NCBI RefSeq assembly: GCF_002884445.1
Contig: NZ_KZ614144.1
Location: 2,122,290 to 2,186,289 of the forward strand
Length of the DNA: 64,000 nucleotides
From: Paenibacillus castaneae
GTDB lineage: Bacteria > Bacillota > Bacilli > Paenibacillales > Paenibacillaceae
Direction of reading: 5' to 3'
In this document: piece by piece, positions 26,547-34,149 of the stretch
Layout: every line of letters starts with the position of its first letter
Numbering within the stretch: the stretch's first letter is position 1
Notes under the pieces: generated by a model
The model's input: the letters and a program-made list of their open reading frames with translations, nothing else
Databases searched by the model: none
Told to the model about the DNA's origin: nothing
Made by a program: the position numbers and the translations under genes

Positions 26547-27704
26547 GTGGCGAGTCAGTGGTACCAAATTTATAAAACAACAGTGCCGTCAACGTGGCTG
26601 GCATTTGTTGGCGCAGTTATTGTAACCATATTCATGCTGTATTTCCGATTTGGGAAGGAAGCTTCCAGCAGGTATACGAATGAGGTGCTGCTTTTTGTTC
26701 TTGTGTGGAAAGTAAGCGTCATTTGGACTGATTTCTCACTAGTAATAAAAAACCCAGTTTCACTATTATATTTTTCTGGAGGGGCAGCCGGGATATATAT
26801 AGGTGCTGCATGTATAGCGCTCAGAAACATATATGAAATTTTCATAAAAAAGCATGATTCGAATGTTCACTCGAACTTTCTGGCTTATATATGGTTCTAC
26901 AGTATGTATCTTGTTCTATTGGTGTTGCTGAATCGGTCAGATTACTTGGATATTATTGTTTCGATTGCAGCGGCAGCAGGATTCATAGGGATAGGTTTGA
27001 GGACTAAGCAGGCAGAGCTTGCAAATGGAATCGTTCCTATGATAATTGTCTATGGAGCTATTATTTATGTGCAGTTCGGCACGTTATGGAATACTTATAT
27101 GCTGACCAGCGTTTTGTTTGGATTATTGTTGATTGTGGTGGCAAGAAAGGAAGGCGTAGAGCTAAGCAAGAAGGCAGTGAGCTTAGCCGTTATTGCGATG
27201 ATGTTCGGTATGCTTCTTTCGGTCGTTTATGATCAGGTACGATCTGATTCTCATGGGAATGTGCTTGCAGATAGCAGTGCGTATGACAATCGCAAGCTGG
27301 CTCCCGATTTCACAGCACAGACGATAGAAGGCATTAATCATTCCTTGAAGGACTATAGAGGAAAGAAGGTCATCTTGAATTTTTGGGCCTCTTGGTGTCC
27401 TCCTTGCAAAGCGGAAATGCCTCATCTGCAAAAGTATTATGATAACTATAGAGATTTGCATAACGTGGAGATCGTTTCGGTCAATTTAACCTATCAGGAT
27501 ACCAAACGTTCCAAAATAAAAGCGTTGATTGACAAAAACAAGCTGTCTTTCCCCGTTTTTTTGGATGAAGATTCTTCCATCGCATCAAGCTATGGAGTCA
27601 GAATTATTCCGACTACGTTCATTATTGATGAGAATGGCTTAATGTCCAGACCATTCACGGGCCCGCTATCCGAAGCGATGATCATCCAGTTAATGGATAA
27701 GTAG
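26547..27704 (+). CDS. Polytopic membrane protein fused to a TlpA/ResA-like thioredoxin domain
   Basis: 385 residues in two parts. The N-terminal half (1-230) has about six to seven hydrophobic segments; the phrase IKNPVSLLYFSGGAAGIYIG is distantly reminiscent of prolipoprotein diacylglyceryl transferase, but the catalytic motif is absent. The C-terminal domain (from KLAPDFTAQTIEG) is a TlpA/ResA thioredoxin fold with the redox motif WCPPC and the cis-proline segment IIPTTFIID, predicted to face outwards. It should reduce or shuttle disulfides outside the membrane, perhaps receiving electrons through its own membrane part as CcdA/DsbD-type proteins do (inference). Start GTG 26547 has a purine-rich upstream region. 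It lies 35 bp after the LysR gene. Confidence 0.8.
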   Translation: MASQWYQIYKTTVPSTWLAFVGAVIVTIFMLYFRFGKEASSRYTNEVLLFVLVWKVSVIWTDFSLVIKNPVSLLYFSGGAAGIYIGAACIALRNIYEIFIKKHDSNVHSNFLAYIWFYSMYLVLLVLLNRSDYLDIIVSIAAAAGFIGIGLRTKQAELANGIVPMIIVYGAIIYVQFGTLWNTYMLTSVLFGLLLIVVARKEGVELSKKAVSLAVIAMMFGMLLSVVYDQVRSDSHGNVLADSSAYDNRKLAPDFTAQTIEGINHSLKDYRGKKVILNFWASWCPPCKAEMPHLQKYYDNYRDLHNVEIVSVNLTYQDTKRSKIKALIDKNKLSFPVFLDEDSSIASSYGVRIIPTTFIIDENGLMSRPFTGPLSEAMIIQLMDK

Positions 27705-27717
27705 TGCTGTTGCCGTA

Positions 27718-27764
27718 TTGACAGATGCTTATGCATTTATTATATTATATGCATGAGCATGCAT
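27718..27764 (+). promoter_or_regulatory. Promoter of the namA-like gene with ATGCAT repeats
   Basis: TTGACA (27718-27723), a 17-bp spacer and TATATT (27741-27746) give an almost ideal SigA promoter. Three ATGCAT palindromes at 27731, 27749 and 27759 surround the -10, suggesting a repressor site. The MarR gene at 29081 is a candidate regulator. Confidence 0.65.
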
Positions 27765-27839
27765 TTATAAAACAAGATTAATTATTGAGGTTCATGCGCA
27801 TGCTGAACGCAAATATATTTTTCGAAGAGGAGATCATTT

Positions 27840-28877
27840 ATGAAGGATTTATTTACACCATATGAGCTAAACAATTTGAAATTGAAAAACCGTGTAGTTA
27901 TGCCTCCGATGTGTCAATACTCAGTCAGCAAAAAGGATGGAATCGCTAACGATTGGCATTATATGCATTATGTCAGCCGAGCAGTCGGAGGAGCCGGTTT
28001 GATTATTATAGAAATGACTGATGTGGAGCCGGACGGTCGGATTTCGGATTACGATCTCGGAATATGGTCAGATGAACACATTCCTGCTTTAGCTAGAATT
28101 GTTGATGCTTGTCATTCTTACGGCGCTAAAGTAGGCATTCAAATTGCGCATGCAGGCCGTAAAGCCGAAGATGCAGCAGTTCCGGTGGCTCCTTCAGCTA
28201 TTCCATTCAACGCGGAGTCCAAAACACCAAAGGAGCTAACGACTGAAGAAGTGAAACAAATGGTCGAGAAATTCCGTATGGGCGTAAAACGTGCTGTCAA
28301 AGCAGGATTTGATGTTATTGAGCTTCATGGCGCGCACGGTTACCTCATTCATCAATTTCAATCGCCGTTAACGAACCGCAGAACGGATGAATACGGACAA
28401 GAGCTTACGTTGTTTGGCAAAGAAGTCATTCAAGCGGCAAAAAGTGAAATGCCGGAAGGCATGCCATTAATCATGCGTATTTCCGCAAAGGAATATGTAG
28501 AAGGCGGATATGGAATTAACGAGAGCTTGGCATTCAGCAAGGTTTATCAAGAAGCCGGAGTGGATATTTTCCATATTAGCGCAGGCGGTGAAGGTCCGAT
28601 TGCAGCAGCAGGGCAGCCGGGGACGCATGCGGGTTATCAAGTTCCATTAGCTAGAGAAATCAAGCATGGTTTGAATGTTCCAGTCATTGCTGTCGGAAGG
28701 TTAGACGAGCCTGTGCTTGCCAATGCCGTAATCGGCAATGAGGATGCCGATCTAGTGGCGGTAGGTCGAGGAATGCTGAGAAATCCTTATTGGACGTTGG
28801 AGGCTGCAACACAGCTGAATAAGGAAACGGATATTCCAAAACAATATCGATTTGGGTTTCCTAGCTCTAAAAAATAA
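27840..28877 (+). CDS. namA: NADPH dehydrogenase NamA/YqjM-type old yellow enzyme
   Basis: FMN-dependent ene-reductase that reduces activated C=C bonds with NADPH. 345 residues, TIM barrel. Signatures of the thermophilic-like (YqjM) subclass are visible: MPPMCQYS near residue 25 with the regulatory cysteine, the substrate-binding pair in GAHGYLIHQF, and the phosphate-binding VGRL/VAVGRGML near the end. GAGGAG precedes ATG 27840. A consensus promoter with repeated ATGCAT sits upstream and a strong terminator follows, so it is a single-gene unit, probably induced by electrophiles. Confidence 0.93.
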   Translation: MKDLFTPYELNNLKLKNRVVMPPMCQYSVSKKDGIANDWHYMHYVSRAVGGAGLIIIEMTDVEPDGRISDYDLGIWSDEHIPALARIVDACHSYGAKVGIQIAHAGRKAEDAAVPVAPSAIPFNAESKTPKELTTEEVKQMVEKFRMGVKRAVKAGFDVIELHGAHGYLIHQFQSPLTNRRTDEYGQELTLFGKEVIQAAKSEMPEGMPLIMRISAKEYVEGGYGINESLAFSKVYQEAGVDIFHISAGGEGPIAAAGQPGTHAGYQVPLAREIKHGLNVPVIAVGRLDEPVLANAVIGNEDADLVAVGRGMLRNPYWTLEAATQLNKETDIPKQYRFGFPSSKK

Positions 28878-28906
28878 AGGCTATAGATGAATATTTAGAA
28901 TCCTTT

Positions 28907-28947
28907 AAGGAGATCGGCTTATTAATCTAAGCAGATCTCCTTTTTTA
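28907..28947 (+). terminator. Terminator of the namA-like gene
   Basis: Stem AAGGAGATC / GATCTCCTT with an inner GCTTA / TAAGC pairing and a following T run. Confidence 0.88.
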
Positions 28948-29080
28948 CGAGAAGGGTATGAGCAAGATCGCATGAAAGGGGGAAAGCATGGTCGTTTAAT
29001 GATTATTCTAATGCTATAATGGGAACAGAATAGTTAAATAAATTCATCATTAGCTTGACTCACGGGAGAGGGAATGTGAG

Positions 29081-29521
29081 ATGGGATCTGTATTTAATCA
29101 TGACATTATAAATAACTGGTTGGCTTTAACACATATACAAATGAACGTAGCCAATGAATTGGAAGCAAGCTTGCAGGAGAAACATGACTTGTCATTGAAA
29201 GAGTTTTATTTGCTGCTGTTTTTGTCCGAGGCACCTGAGAAGAAGCTGAAATTGCAAAATTTAGAGTCGATGGTCGGTTTAAGCCAGAGCGCCGTGTCGA
29301 GACTAGTCAGTCGATTTGAGGCGAAAGGCTGCGGAGCTCTGCAAAGGCATGCGTGTGACAATGACCGTAGAAGCATCTACACCTCGTTGACAGAAATAGG
29401 TCAAAATAAGCTGGATCATGCTTTAATTACGTTCAACGAACGTTTATTAACGACTTTCCCCGAAAAAAAAGTTGAACAGCTGCTGAGGCAAATGGTTCGT
29501 TTCAAAGAAGAGACTTCCTAG
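29081..29521 (+). CDS. MarR family transcriptional regulator
   Basis: Dimeric winged-helix repressor of 146 residues. The HTH is in LQNLESMVGLSQSAVSRLVSRFEAKG and the wing in CDNDRRSIYTSLTEIG. Two cysteines flank the wing (C84, C92), so a thiol-based sensor like OhrR is possible but unproven. It follows the namA-like gene, whose promoter contains repeated ATGCAT palindromes, making that gene a plausible target. A purine-rich GGGAGAGGGA precedes ATG 29081. Confidence 0.9.
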   Translation: MGSVFNHDIINNWLALTHIQMNVANELEASLQEKHDLSLKEFYLLLFLSEAPEKKLKLQNLESMVGLSQSAVSRLVSRFEAKGCGALQRHACDNDRRSIYTSLTEIGQNKLDHALITFNERLLTTFPEKKVEQLLRQMVRFKEETS

Positions 29522-29596
29522 CGTCTGGATATAATTTCGTACTTAGGGTAAAATCATTCAGGACGTACCAAAGATTTGTGAAGGGATGTATACAGA

Positions 29597-29812
29597 ATGA
29601 CTTTATCTGATCATAATGAAGAAAAAATAAATGAGCTTACTAATATTATGAATAATTGTATGTCATTGGAGCTTAGGGTTGAAAATTCGCAAATAGAAAA
29701 CACAATAAAAATTATGGATAATTATGGTTTTAAGAAAAAAGTTTCTTGGGCTTCTATGGAATTGTCGGGTCACACTGTCATCGATTTCTGGAATAAACAA
29801 TTAATTAAATAG
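29597..29812 (+). CDS. Small hypothetical protein (71 aa)
   Basis: I do not recognise this protein. It is acidic at the N-terminus (DHNEEKINELTNIMNN), has no membrane segment or signal peptide, and ends FWNKQLIK. GAAGGGATG lies upstream of ATG 29597 at a reasonable distance, and a hairpin follows the stop, which supports a real gene. Codon use is more AT-rich than its neighbours, which could mean recent acquisition. Confidence 0.55.
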   Translation: MTLSDHNEEKINELTNIMNNCMSLELRVENSQIENTIKIMDNYGFKKKVSWASMELSGHTVIDFWNKQLIK

Positions 29813-29834
29813 CTGAAAACCCAAAATAAGCTAA

Positions 29835-29856
29835 AGGCTGCCGTTTATGACAGCCT
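29835..29856 (+). terminator. Hairpin after the small hypothetical gene
   Basis: AGGCTG / CAGCCT stem with a 10-nt loop followed by ATTTATG. A moderate terminator candidate. Confidence 0.5.
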
Positions 29857-30023
29857 ATTTATGTATTTCTAAATGGTCAATATTTCTAATTGGAATACGG
29901 TGGCAAAAAATAAGGTTGTTAAATCGTCATTCTGGATTTCCATATCTAAATCCATCTATGCTATCATGTATATAATATAAAAAATAGTAAAAGCAAAGCG
30001 CTTTCTTGAAGGAGTTTTTTATT

Positions 30024-30815
30024 TTGAATGATGCGATGATGATGCTTAAGAAAACGAGCAGGACTTTTTATATCCCGATTAGTCGCCTAGAGTCAGGATT
30101 GAAAGAAGCTGTCGCTTCTGCCTATCTGTGTATGAGGGCTATTGATGAAATTGAGGATCACGAAGAGCTTGCAGATGACCTGAAAGTTGAGCTGTTAAAC
30201 GGAGTTCATGACGCCTTCCAATCCTCGGATGCTATTACTGAAACACAAAAACGATTGTCTCCATATCGTGATGTTTTGCCAGCAGTTACTATGCGTCTGG
30301 ATGAGTGGGCGCTGCTTTGTCCCGCCACAGTAAACCCTGTTGTATATCGTTATATTGCTATGATGGCGAAGCAGATGGCCGAGTGGGTTCACGAGGGCTG
30401 GAACATTCGTACGGAAGAGGATTTGGACCGGTATACATACAGCGTAGCGGGTATGGTGGGAGAAATGCTTTCCGAAATCTGGTTTTGGTACGATGGCACA
30501 GAAACCGATCATACGAAGGCTGTAGCATTCGGTCGAGGACTTCAAGCGGTAAATATTCTTCGCAATAGAGCAGAGGATTTAAAGCGAGGCGTAAACTTTT
30601 ATCCTGAAGGCTGGGGGATGAAGGAGATGCTTCAGTATACTCGCCGCAATCTGAAAACAGCAGATTCGTATATTTTAGAATTAAAAGGTGGTCCTGCGTT
30701 AGAATTTTGCAAAATTCCGCTTACGCTGGCGCATGCCACAGTGAAGCTCATAGCAGCTGGCGGCAATAAATTAACAAGAGAAGCGGTTATGAAGCTGGTA
30801 GGCAGTATTAATTAA
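30024..30815 (+). CDS. Squalene/phytoene synthase family protein with altered second Asp motif
   Basis: All-alpha trans-isoprenyl diphosphate synthase fold, 263 residues. The first aspartate-rich motif is intact (DEIED in RAIDEIED). The second, usually LRDxxED, reads LRNRAEDLKRG, so its first Asp is Asn; the following GVNFYP matches the family. Enzymes such as CrtM/CrtB join two prenyl diphosphates head to head, whereas the Bacillus YisP branch lost part of its Asp motifs and acts as a farnesyl-diphosphate phosphatase. This protein could be in either group. TTG at 30024 is preferred because AAGGAG ends 9 nt before it; ATG codons at 30036-30042 are alternatives. It is a single-gene unit with a terminator; no desaturase lies nearby. 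Confidence 0.85.
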   Translation: MNDAMMMLKKTSRTFYIPISRLESGLKEAVASAYLCMRAIDEIEDHEELADDLKVELLNGVHDAFQSSDAITETQKRLSPYRDVLPAVTMRLDEWALLCPATVNPVVYRYIAMMAKQMAEWVHEGWNIRTEEDLDRYTYSVAGMVGEMLSEIWFWYDGTETDHTKAVAFGRGLQAVNILRNRAEDLKRGVNFYPEGWGMKEMLQYTRRNLKTADSYILELKGGPALEFCKIPLTLAHATVKLIAAGGNKLTREAVMKLVGSIN

Positions 30816-30821
30816 TAAACA

Positions 30822-30855
30822 AACAACCCTCGAGATATTCGGGGGTTGTTTTATT
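30822..30855 (+). terminator. Terminator after the squalene/phytoene-synthase-like gene
   Basis: Stem AACAACCC / GGGTTGTT with the loop containing CTCGAG-like pairs, followed by TTTATTTT. Confidence 0.85.
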
Positions 30856-30957
30856 TTCACTGTTCATACGATGGATGAGCTGCAGCTTTGTTTTAAGAAA
30901 TGAAAAAATGGCTATATGTTAGTAATATCGAAAAGCATTCTGGAAGGAGTGAATGAT

Positions 30958-31152
30958 ATGCCATGGACGAAAGATGATTATCCACCCTCTTTGAGCAACT
31001 TCACTGCCCCGATACGCAATAAGGCCGTTGAGATTGCCAATGCCTTGCTTGAGGATGGTTACGAGGAAGGGCGGGCGATTGCAATTGCCACCTCGCAAGC
31101 CAAGGAGTGGGGCGAAAATAGGGATAAACAAATTCGTAAGAAGGGCCATTAA
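30958..31152 (+). CDS. YdaT N-terminal-domain-like small protein
   Basis: 64-residue protein starting MPWTKDDYPPSLSNF, with KAVEIANALLEDGYEEGRAI and TSQAKEWGEN. This matches the N-terminal part of Bacillus YdaT-like stress proteins from my recollection of the family. The DUF2188 domain that follows in YdaT is missing here. Such domains are soluble and of unknown biochemical function. ATG 30958 follows GGAAGGAG; an in-frame ATG at 30916 has no such site. It is a single-gene unit ending in a shared bidirectional terminator. Confidence 0.75.
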   Translation: MPWTKDDYPPSLSNFTAPIRNKAVEIANALLEDGYEEGRAIAIATSQAKEWGENRDKQIRKKGH

Positions 31153-31184
31153 GTCCTTCTTACATCTGAATAACATTACAGCAA

Positions 31185-31223
31185 AAACAAGCTGAGCTCG
31201 TTTGTAAACGACTCAGCTTGTTT
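31185..31223. terminator. Bidirectional terminator between ydaT-like and cotD-like genes
   Basis: Long hairpin AAACAAGCTGAG / CTCAGCTTGTTT with inner TCGTTT / AAACGA, giving T runs on both strands. Confidence 0.9.
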
Positions 31224-31271
31224 ATTATATAATCTAGAAATCAGACGAGTGAGGTAACCAAAAAAAATTTG

Positions 31272-31559
31272 TTATTTCTTTTTTTGAGTTTTTTTCAACT
31301 TTGAAATATAGGATCTCTCATTTCTGCTCCTGTTACCAGAGCGGGAATGTCCAGAACGAGAATTGTGTTCTTCCTGTCCTTGAGTTTCGTCGTGATAGCA
31401 ATATTGATAGAGATGTTTCTCAACAGGTACGCAGTGATGCCGGGTGACGACATTAATCTGATGAACAACTTCCACGATTTGTGGATGAAATACATCATTG
31501 ATTACGGTTCGAGGCGGATCATAAACCCGGACTGTTGGGCAAAATGGTTTGCAAGACAT
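31272..31559 (-). CDS. cotD: Spore coat protein, CotD family
   Basis: 95-residue structural protein of the spore coat. The CotD signature is clear: Cys/His-rich N-terminus (MSCKPFCPTVRVYDPP), then VFHPQIVEVVHQINVVTRHHCVPVEKH and YQYCYHDE. The C-terminal third is very basic (RSGHSRSGNRSRNERS, KLKKTQKKK), suited to cross-linking in the coat. ATG 31559 follows AAGGAG. The gene shows that the organism sporulates; a mother-cell sigma-K promoter would be expected, but I could not place one with confidence. Confidence 0.85.
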   Translation of the reverse strand: MSCKPFCPTVRVYDPPRTVINDVFHPQIVEVVHQINVVTRHHCVPVEKHLYQYCYHDETQGQEEHNSRSGHSRSGNRSRNERSYISKLKKTQKKK

Positions 31560-31658
31560 AGTAGTCAGCTCCTTTCCTAGGATTCTATATAGGGTATGTA
31601 CAGAAGTCTGCTATGGCTTGTGCCAATGCCTTGCGAGATATTTGAGGATATGTAAACT

Positions 31659-31707
31659 AAAAAACAAGCTTCTGTCGATTATTAATCGGCGTCAGCTTGT
31701 TTTTTTT
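31659..31707. terminator. Bidirectional terminator-like hairpin
   Basis: AAAAAACAAGCT / AGCTTGTTTTTT arms with an inner CGATT / AATCG stem. Followed by T runs on both strands, it most likely serves the 31756-31992 minus-strand gene. Confidence 0.8.
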
Positions 31708-31755
31708 AATTTTTCATGCGAATAGAGACGGCGAGTTACAGTCTGCATCTTAAAC

Positions 31756-31992
31756 CTAAGCCTGTAATACAACTTTCCCTTTCATCGCCGAAGGCAGCAG
31801 CGAATAAACGTTCTGCAGCATGAAAACCTTGCGGCTAAGCTTAAATTTTGATCCTGAGAAAGTACAGCGGTCATAATTAAAATGCAAGGAAGAAATATGA
31901 ATCGTGCAATTTGTGAACGAGCATCCAATATAATGCGTGTTGTCAAAATATATGTCCTGGTCCTTGAACTGTTTGTTTAATACATACTCCAT
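31756..31992 (-). CDS. Small hypothetical protein (78 aa)
   Basis: I do not recognise this protein. The first half has a regular strand-like pattern with cysteines (YIGCSFTNCTIHISSLHFNYDRCTFSGSKF), resembling a short beta-helix or pentapeptide-like repeat. The second half is hydrophobic without forming a clear membrane span. A good GGGAGGA Shine-Dalgarno site precedes ATG 31992, and a terminator lies downstream. It is probably a real single-gene unit of unknown function. Confidence 0.6.
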   Translation of the reverse strand: MEYVLNKQFKDQDIYFDNTHYIGCSFTNCTIHISSLHFNYDRCTFSGSKFKLSRKVFMLQNVYSLLPSAMKGKVVLQA

Positions 31993-32168
31993 ATGATGTT
32001 CCTCCCGTTTTGTATAAGCTTCTCTTAATATATGAATTTATTTGTAAGTCTATAACCTATTTGAACAAATTTGAAACAGCTTGTATAAGAGAATCGCCTA
32101 TATAGAAGGGAAATAACACCGGTGGAAAAGGGAAAATAGAAACTTAACTACTAGTTGTTTTAGTAACT

Positions 32169-32396
32169 TTGCCTGAACAATTCCAGCCGCTATTTACACA
32201 TATCATTGAGATGGTGCGGACGGTATTAAGTGATTCGCATACGGTTGTATTCCTGTTTGGCATGAGTTTGCTTATTGTTGCTTTCGTGCTTGTCATCTTC
32301 TTGAAAGAAATTCCATCGCGTACTTCCAATGATATGAAAGCAAAAGCGAATGAAGTGGATGAGGATAAATTGAAAAAAGAGCCAGCCCTTAATTAA
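32169..32396 (+). pseudogene. C-terminal remnant of an EmrB/QacA-type MFS drug transporter
   Basis: The 75 codons encode one transmembrane helix (VVFLFGMSLLIVAFVLVIFLK) followed by EIPSRTSND and a charged tail. This is the way DHA2-family MFS exporters end (compare IVAIAGLILAFFIKRVKVEKH of the intact exporter at 55493). Thirteen upstream helices are missing and no Shine-Dalgarno site precedes the first TTG. The segment lies between a plausible regulatory region and a convergent MarR gene, the usual neighbour of such exporters, so an internal deletion of a marR-exporter pair is the likely history. Confidence 0.65.
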
Positions 32397-32424
32397 TCAT
32401 TAAGAACAGGCTCCTAGATGGGGA

Positions 32425-32469
32425 TTTCGAAACATTGCAGCTGATGCATTGTTGCGGAGTCCTTTTTTT
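32425..32469 (+). terminator. Terminator after the transporter remnant
   Basis: Imperfect stem CGAAACATTGCA / TGCATTGTTGCG followed by seven T residues; it would serve the former exporter gene. Confidence 0.65.
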
Positions 32470-32471
32470 GT

Positions 32472-32939
32472 TTATTCTTCTTCCTCTTCCTTGTCTTTGG
32501 CACTATTTAAATATTGATATACCTGATCAAGCAGGCTTGCTAGCTGTTGGCTTTGTTCCTTGCCAAGATGGTCAATCATGCCCGCAAATAAAGAGTAGTA
32601 ACGATCCATTGCTTTCTTGGCAATCTGATCGCCCTTTTCGGTTAACTGTATTTCTGTCATTCTGCGGTCTTTGGAGTCTGTCGTGCGGGTAACATGTCCG
32701 GATTCTATAAGGCTGTTGATCATTTGCGTGACGGTGGGAGAGGTCACATCCAGCCTTTTGCTAATGTCCGATACACGCATGCTGCAATCGCTCATTTCAT
32801 TGCCTTTTTTGACGCATATTAATAAGCGAATTTCGCTGGCTTTAAGTCCCCATAACTTCTTTTTGCGCCAGTCCGCTCTACTGAACCGTTGAAATATTTC
32901 CAATATATGAGTGACATTATCATCATAACTGAAGCTCAT
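32472..32939 (-). CDS. MarR family transcriptional regulator
   Basis: Winged-helix repressor of about 155 residues. Visible parts are the HTH in MRVSDISKRLDVTSPTVTQMINSL and the wing in DSKDRRMTEIQLTEKG; the tail is polyglutamate (KEEEEE). Start choice: ATG 32939 lies 5-6 nt after GGGGTGA, whereas a GTG at 32948 has no Shine-Dalgarno site. The adjacent exporter gene survives only as a C-terminal fragment, so this regulator may have lost its local target and could act only on itself or elsewhere. Confidence 0.9.
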   Translation of the reverse strand: MSFSYDDNVTHILEIFQRFSRADWRKKKLWGLKASEIRLLICVKKGNEMSDCSMRVSDISKRLDVTSPTVTQMINSLIESGHVTRTTDSKDRRMTEIQLTEKGDQIAKKAMDRYYSLFAGMIDHLGKEQSQQLASLLDQVYQYLNSAKDKEEEEE

Positions 32940-33128
32940 TTGACTCACCCCAGAAAATATATTTTATTCTGCTTAAATTAGATTACCAACGTAATTATAG
33001 ATAGTAAACGATGAATTAGTCAATATGACAGCATGATTGTGTTATTTGAAGAATACATATGAAATGAGTTGAAGTAATGTGATCAAGGACTGCCAATCCA
33101 TTCTTTATTGAAGGGTGGGACTAAGCTA

Positions 33129-33608
33129 ATGAACATAACAACCGTTCGTGAATTTATGGATGTATTCGGGCTGCCCGTCTCGATGAGCTTAGTTGGCGGT
33201 CTCATTAGTCATTTTGTGAAAAACGGGATAATTGAATTGCCAAAACTAGTTATTGAATATAATGAGGAAGGTTTAGACCTCTCACGCAATTGGTTTGTGA
33301 AATGGATACAGCGGATCTATTATTTCATCATATTTGTAATTGGCTTAAGAAATCATGGAAATGCAAAGCAGAAGATTTTTTTCGATCTAGGTTTTCTCGG
33401 TGACTTATTAATTGCTATAGGCACAGGCATACTTGCCAAAGCCGCGCTGTCAATGGCGAATACATCCGATAATTTCGCCATTGTGAGCAGCTCCTTGTTA
33501 GCAGGCTATGCTGGCTTGTCTTATTTGAAGGGGAAGCAGAACAAAGAATTTGCTGATCTGTTCCCAGAGGAGATCGATGATCAAAATCCGCGAACGCCGC
33601 CAACATAA
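33129..33608 (+). CDS. Small integral membrane protein of unknown function
   Basis: 159 residues with three or four hydrophobic segments: GLPVSMSLVGGLISHF near the start, IYYFIIFVIGL in the middle, then FFDLGFLGDLLIAIGTGILAKAAL and FAIVSSSLLAGYAGLSYL. The GFLGDLLIAIGTGI pattern recalls DUF4257-type proteins, but I am not sure of the family. A polar proline-rich tail (PEEIDDQNPRTPPT) ends the protein. ATG 33129 follows AGGGTGGGA. Downstream lies the 38-nt repeat array. Confidence 0.65.
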   Translation: MNITTVREFMDVFGLPVSMSLVGGLISHFVKNGIIELPKLVIEYNEEGLDLSRNWFVKWIQRIYYFIIFVIGLRNHGNAKQKIFFDLGFLGDLLIAIGTGILAKAALSMANTSDNFAIVSSSLLAGYAGLSYLKGKQNKEFADLFPEEIDDQNPRTPPT

Positions 33609-33665
33609 CATGCAATAATATCTGTGATCTGCGTATAATACCGTACGGGTAAGAATATGATTTGA

Positions 33666-33776
33666 AATGCTTACGAAGTAGGTTTGTTACACAAACCTTA
33701 GCGAATGCTTACGAAGTAGGTTTGTTACACAAACCTTTAGCGAATGCTTACGAAGTAGGTTTGTTACACAAACCTT
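33666..33776 (+). repeat. Three tandem copies of a 38-nt hairpin repeat
   Basis: Copies run 33666-33703, 33704-33742 (one extra T) and 33743-33776. Each reads ATGCTTACGAAGTAGGTTTG, TTACA, CAAACCTT, so AGGTTTG and CAAACCT pair around the loop. The last copy runs straight into GAAGGAGGG, the Shine-Dalgarno site of the ORF at 33794. The same unit, in the opposite orientation, forms the array at 53112-53336. Confidence 0.95.
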
Positions 33777-33793
33777 GAAGGAGGGTTGAACGC

Positions 33794-33973
33794 GTGGGGA
33801 AAATTACGGTCAAAGTGACCTCCGAGGAAATGCAGGAGCTCAAGAAATTAGCTGAGATTGTCAAAAACCCGCATCTTCCGATGTCAGACCGTCGCATAGC
33901 AAAGACACAATATGAATCAATCATCAATTACGCCAAAAATACAAATCGCGGTTTTTTATCTTCATCTGTGTAG
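33794..33973 (+). CDS. Small basic hypothetical protein (59 aa) downstream of the repeat array
   Basis: GTG-started frame of 59 codons beginning MGKITVKVTSEEMQELKKL and ending RGFLSSSV. It is soluble and lysine-rich with a probable amphipathic helix (SEEMQELKKLAEIVK). I do not recognise a family. GAAGGAGGG lies 8 nt before the GTG, and a terminator follows, both supporting expression. Its leader consists of three 38-nt hairpin repeats, as in the PRPP-synthetase-like gene at 52157. Confidence 0.65.
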   Translation: MGKITVKVTSEEMQELKKLAEIVKNPHLPMSDRRIAKTQYESIINYAKNTNRGFLSSSV

Positions 33974-33990
33974 GCAAATGTCTGAGAAAG

Positions 33991-34022
33991 AACCCAGCGC
34001 AGATTCTGTGCTGGGTTTCTTG
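33991..34022 (+). terminator. Terminator after the 59-aa gene
   Basis: AACCCAGC / GCTGGGTT stem followed by TCTTGTTGTT. Confidence 0.82.
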
Positions 34023-34113
34023 TTGTTAAAGCAATTATGCAAATTTTAGTAAGAAATATGATCACAGTACGGTATTTAAAGTGAAAAACTTACTCCATAT
34101 CAACAGTTTTCTA

Positions 34114-34122
34114 TGATATACT
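34114..34122 (+). promoter_or_regulatory. Extended -10 promoter before the cobalamin riboswitch
   Basis: TGATATACT matches an extended -10 (TGnTATAAT). No good -35 is seen at 16-18 bp, as is usual for extended -10 promoters. It lies about 30 bp before the riboswitch core. Confidence 0.5.
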
Positions 34123-34149
34123 CATATCTAAGTGAATAATGATTGCAGG

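Noticed and set aside
29990..30004. AGCAAAGCGCTTTCT before the squalene/phytoene-synthase-like gene as a CcpA cre site
   Set aside because: The core fits but three outer positions mismatch and the site overlaps the ribosome-binding region, so I did not call it.
31347..31580. Plus-strand frame opposite the cotD-like gene
   Set aside because: It is the antisense of a clear CotD-family protein and has no Shine-Dalgarno site.
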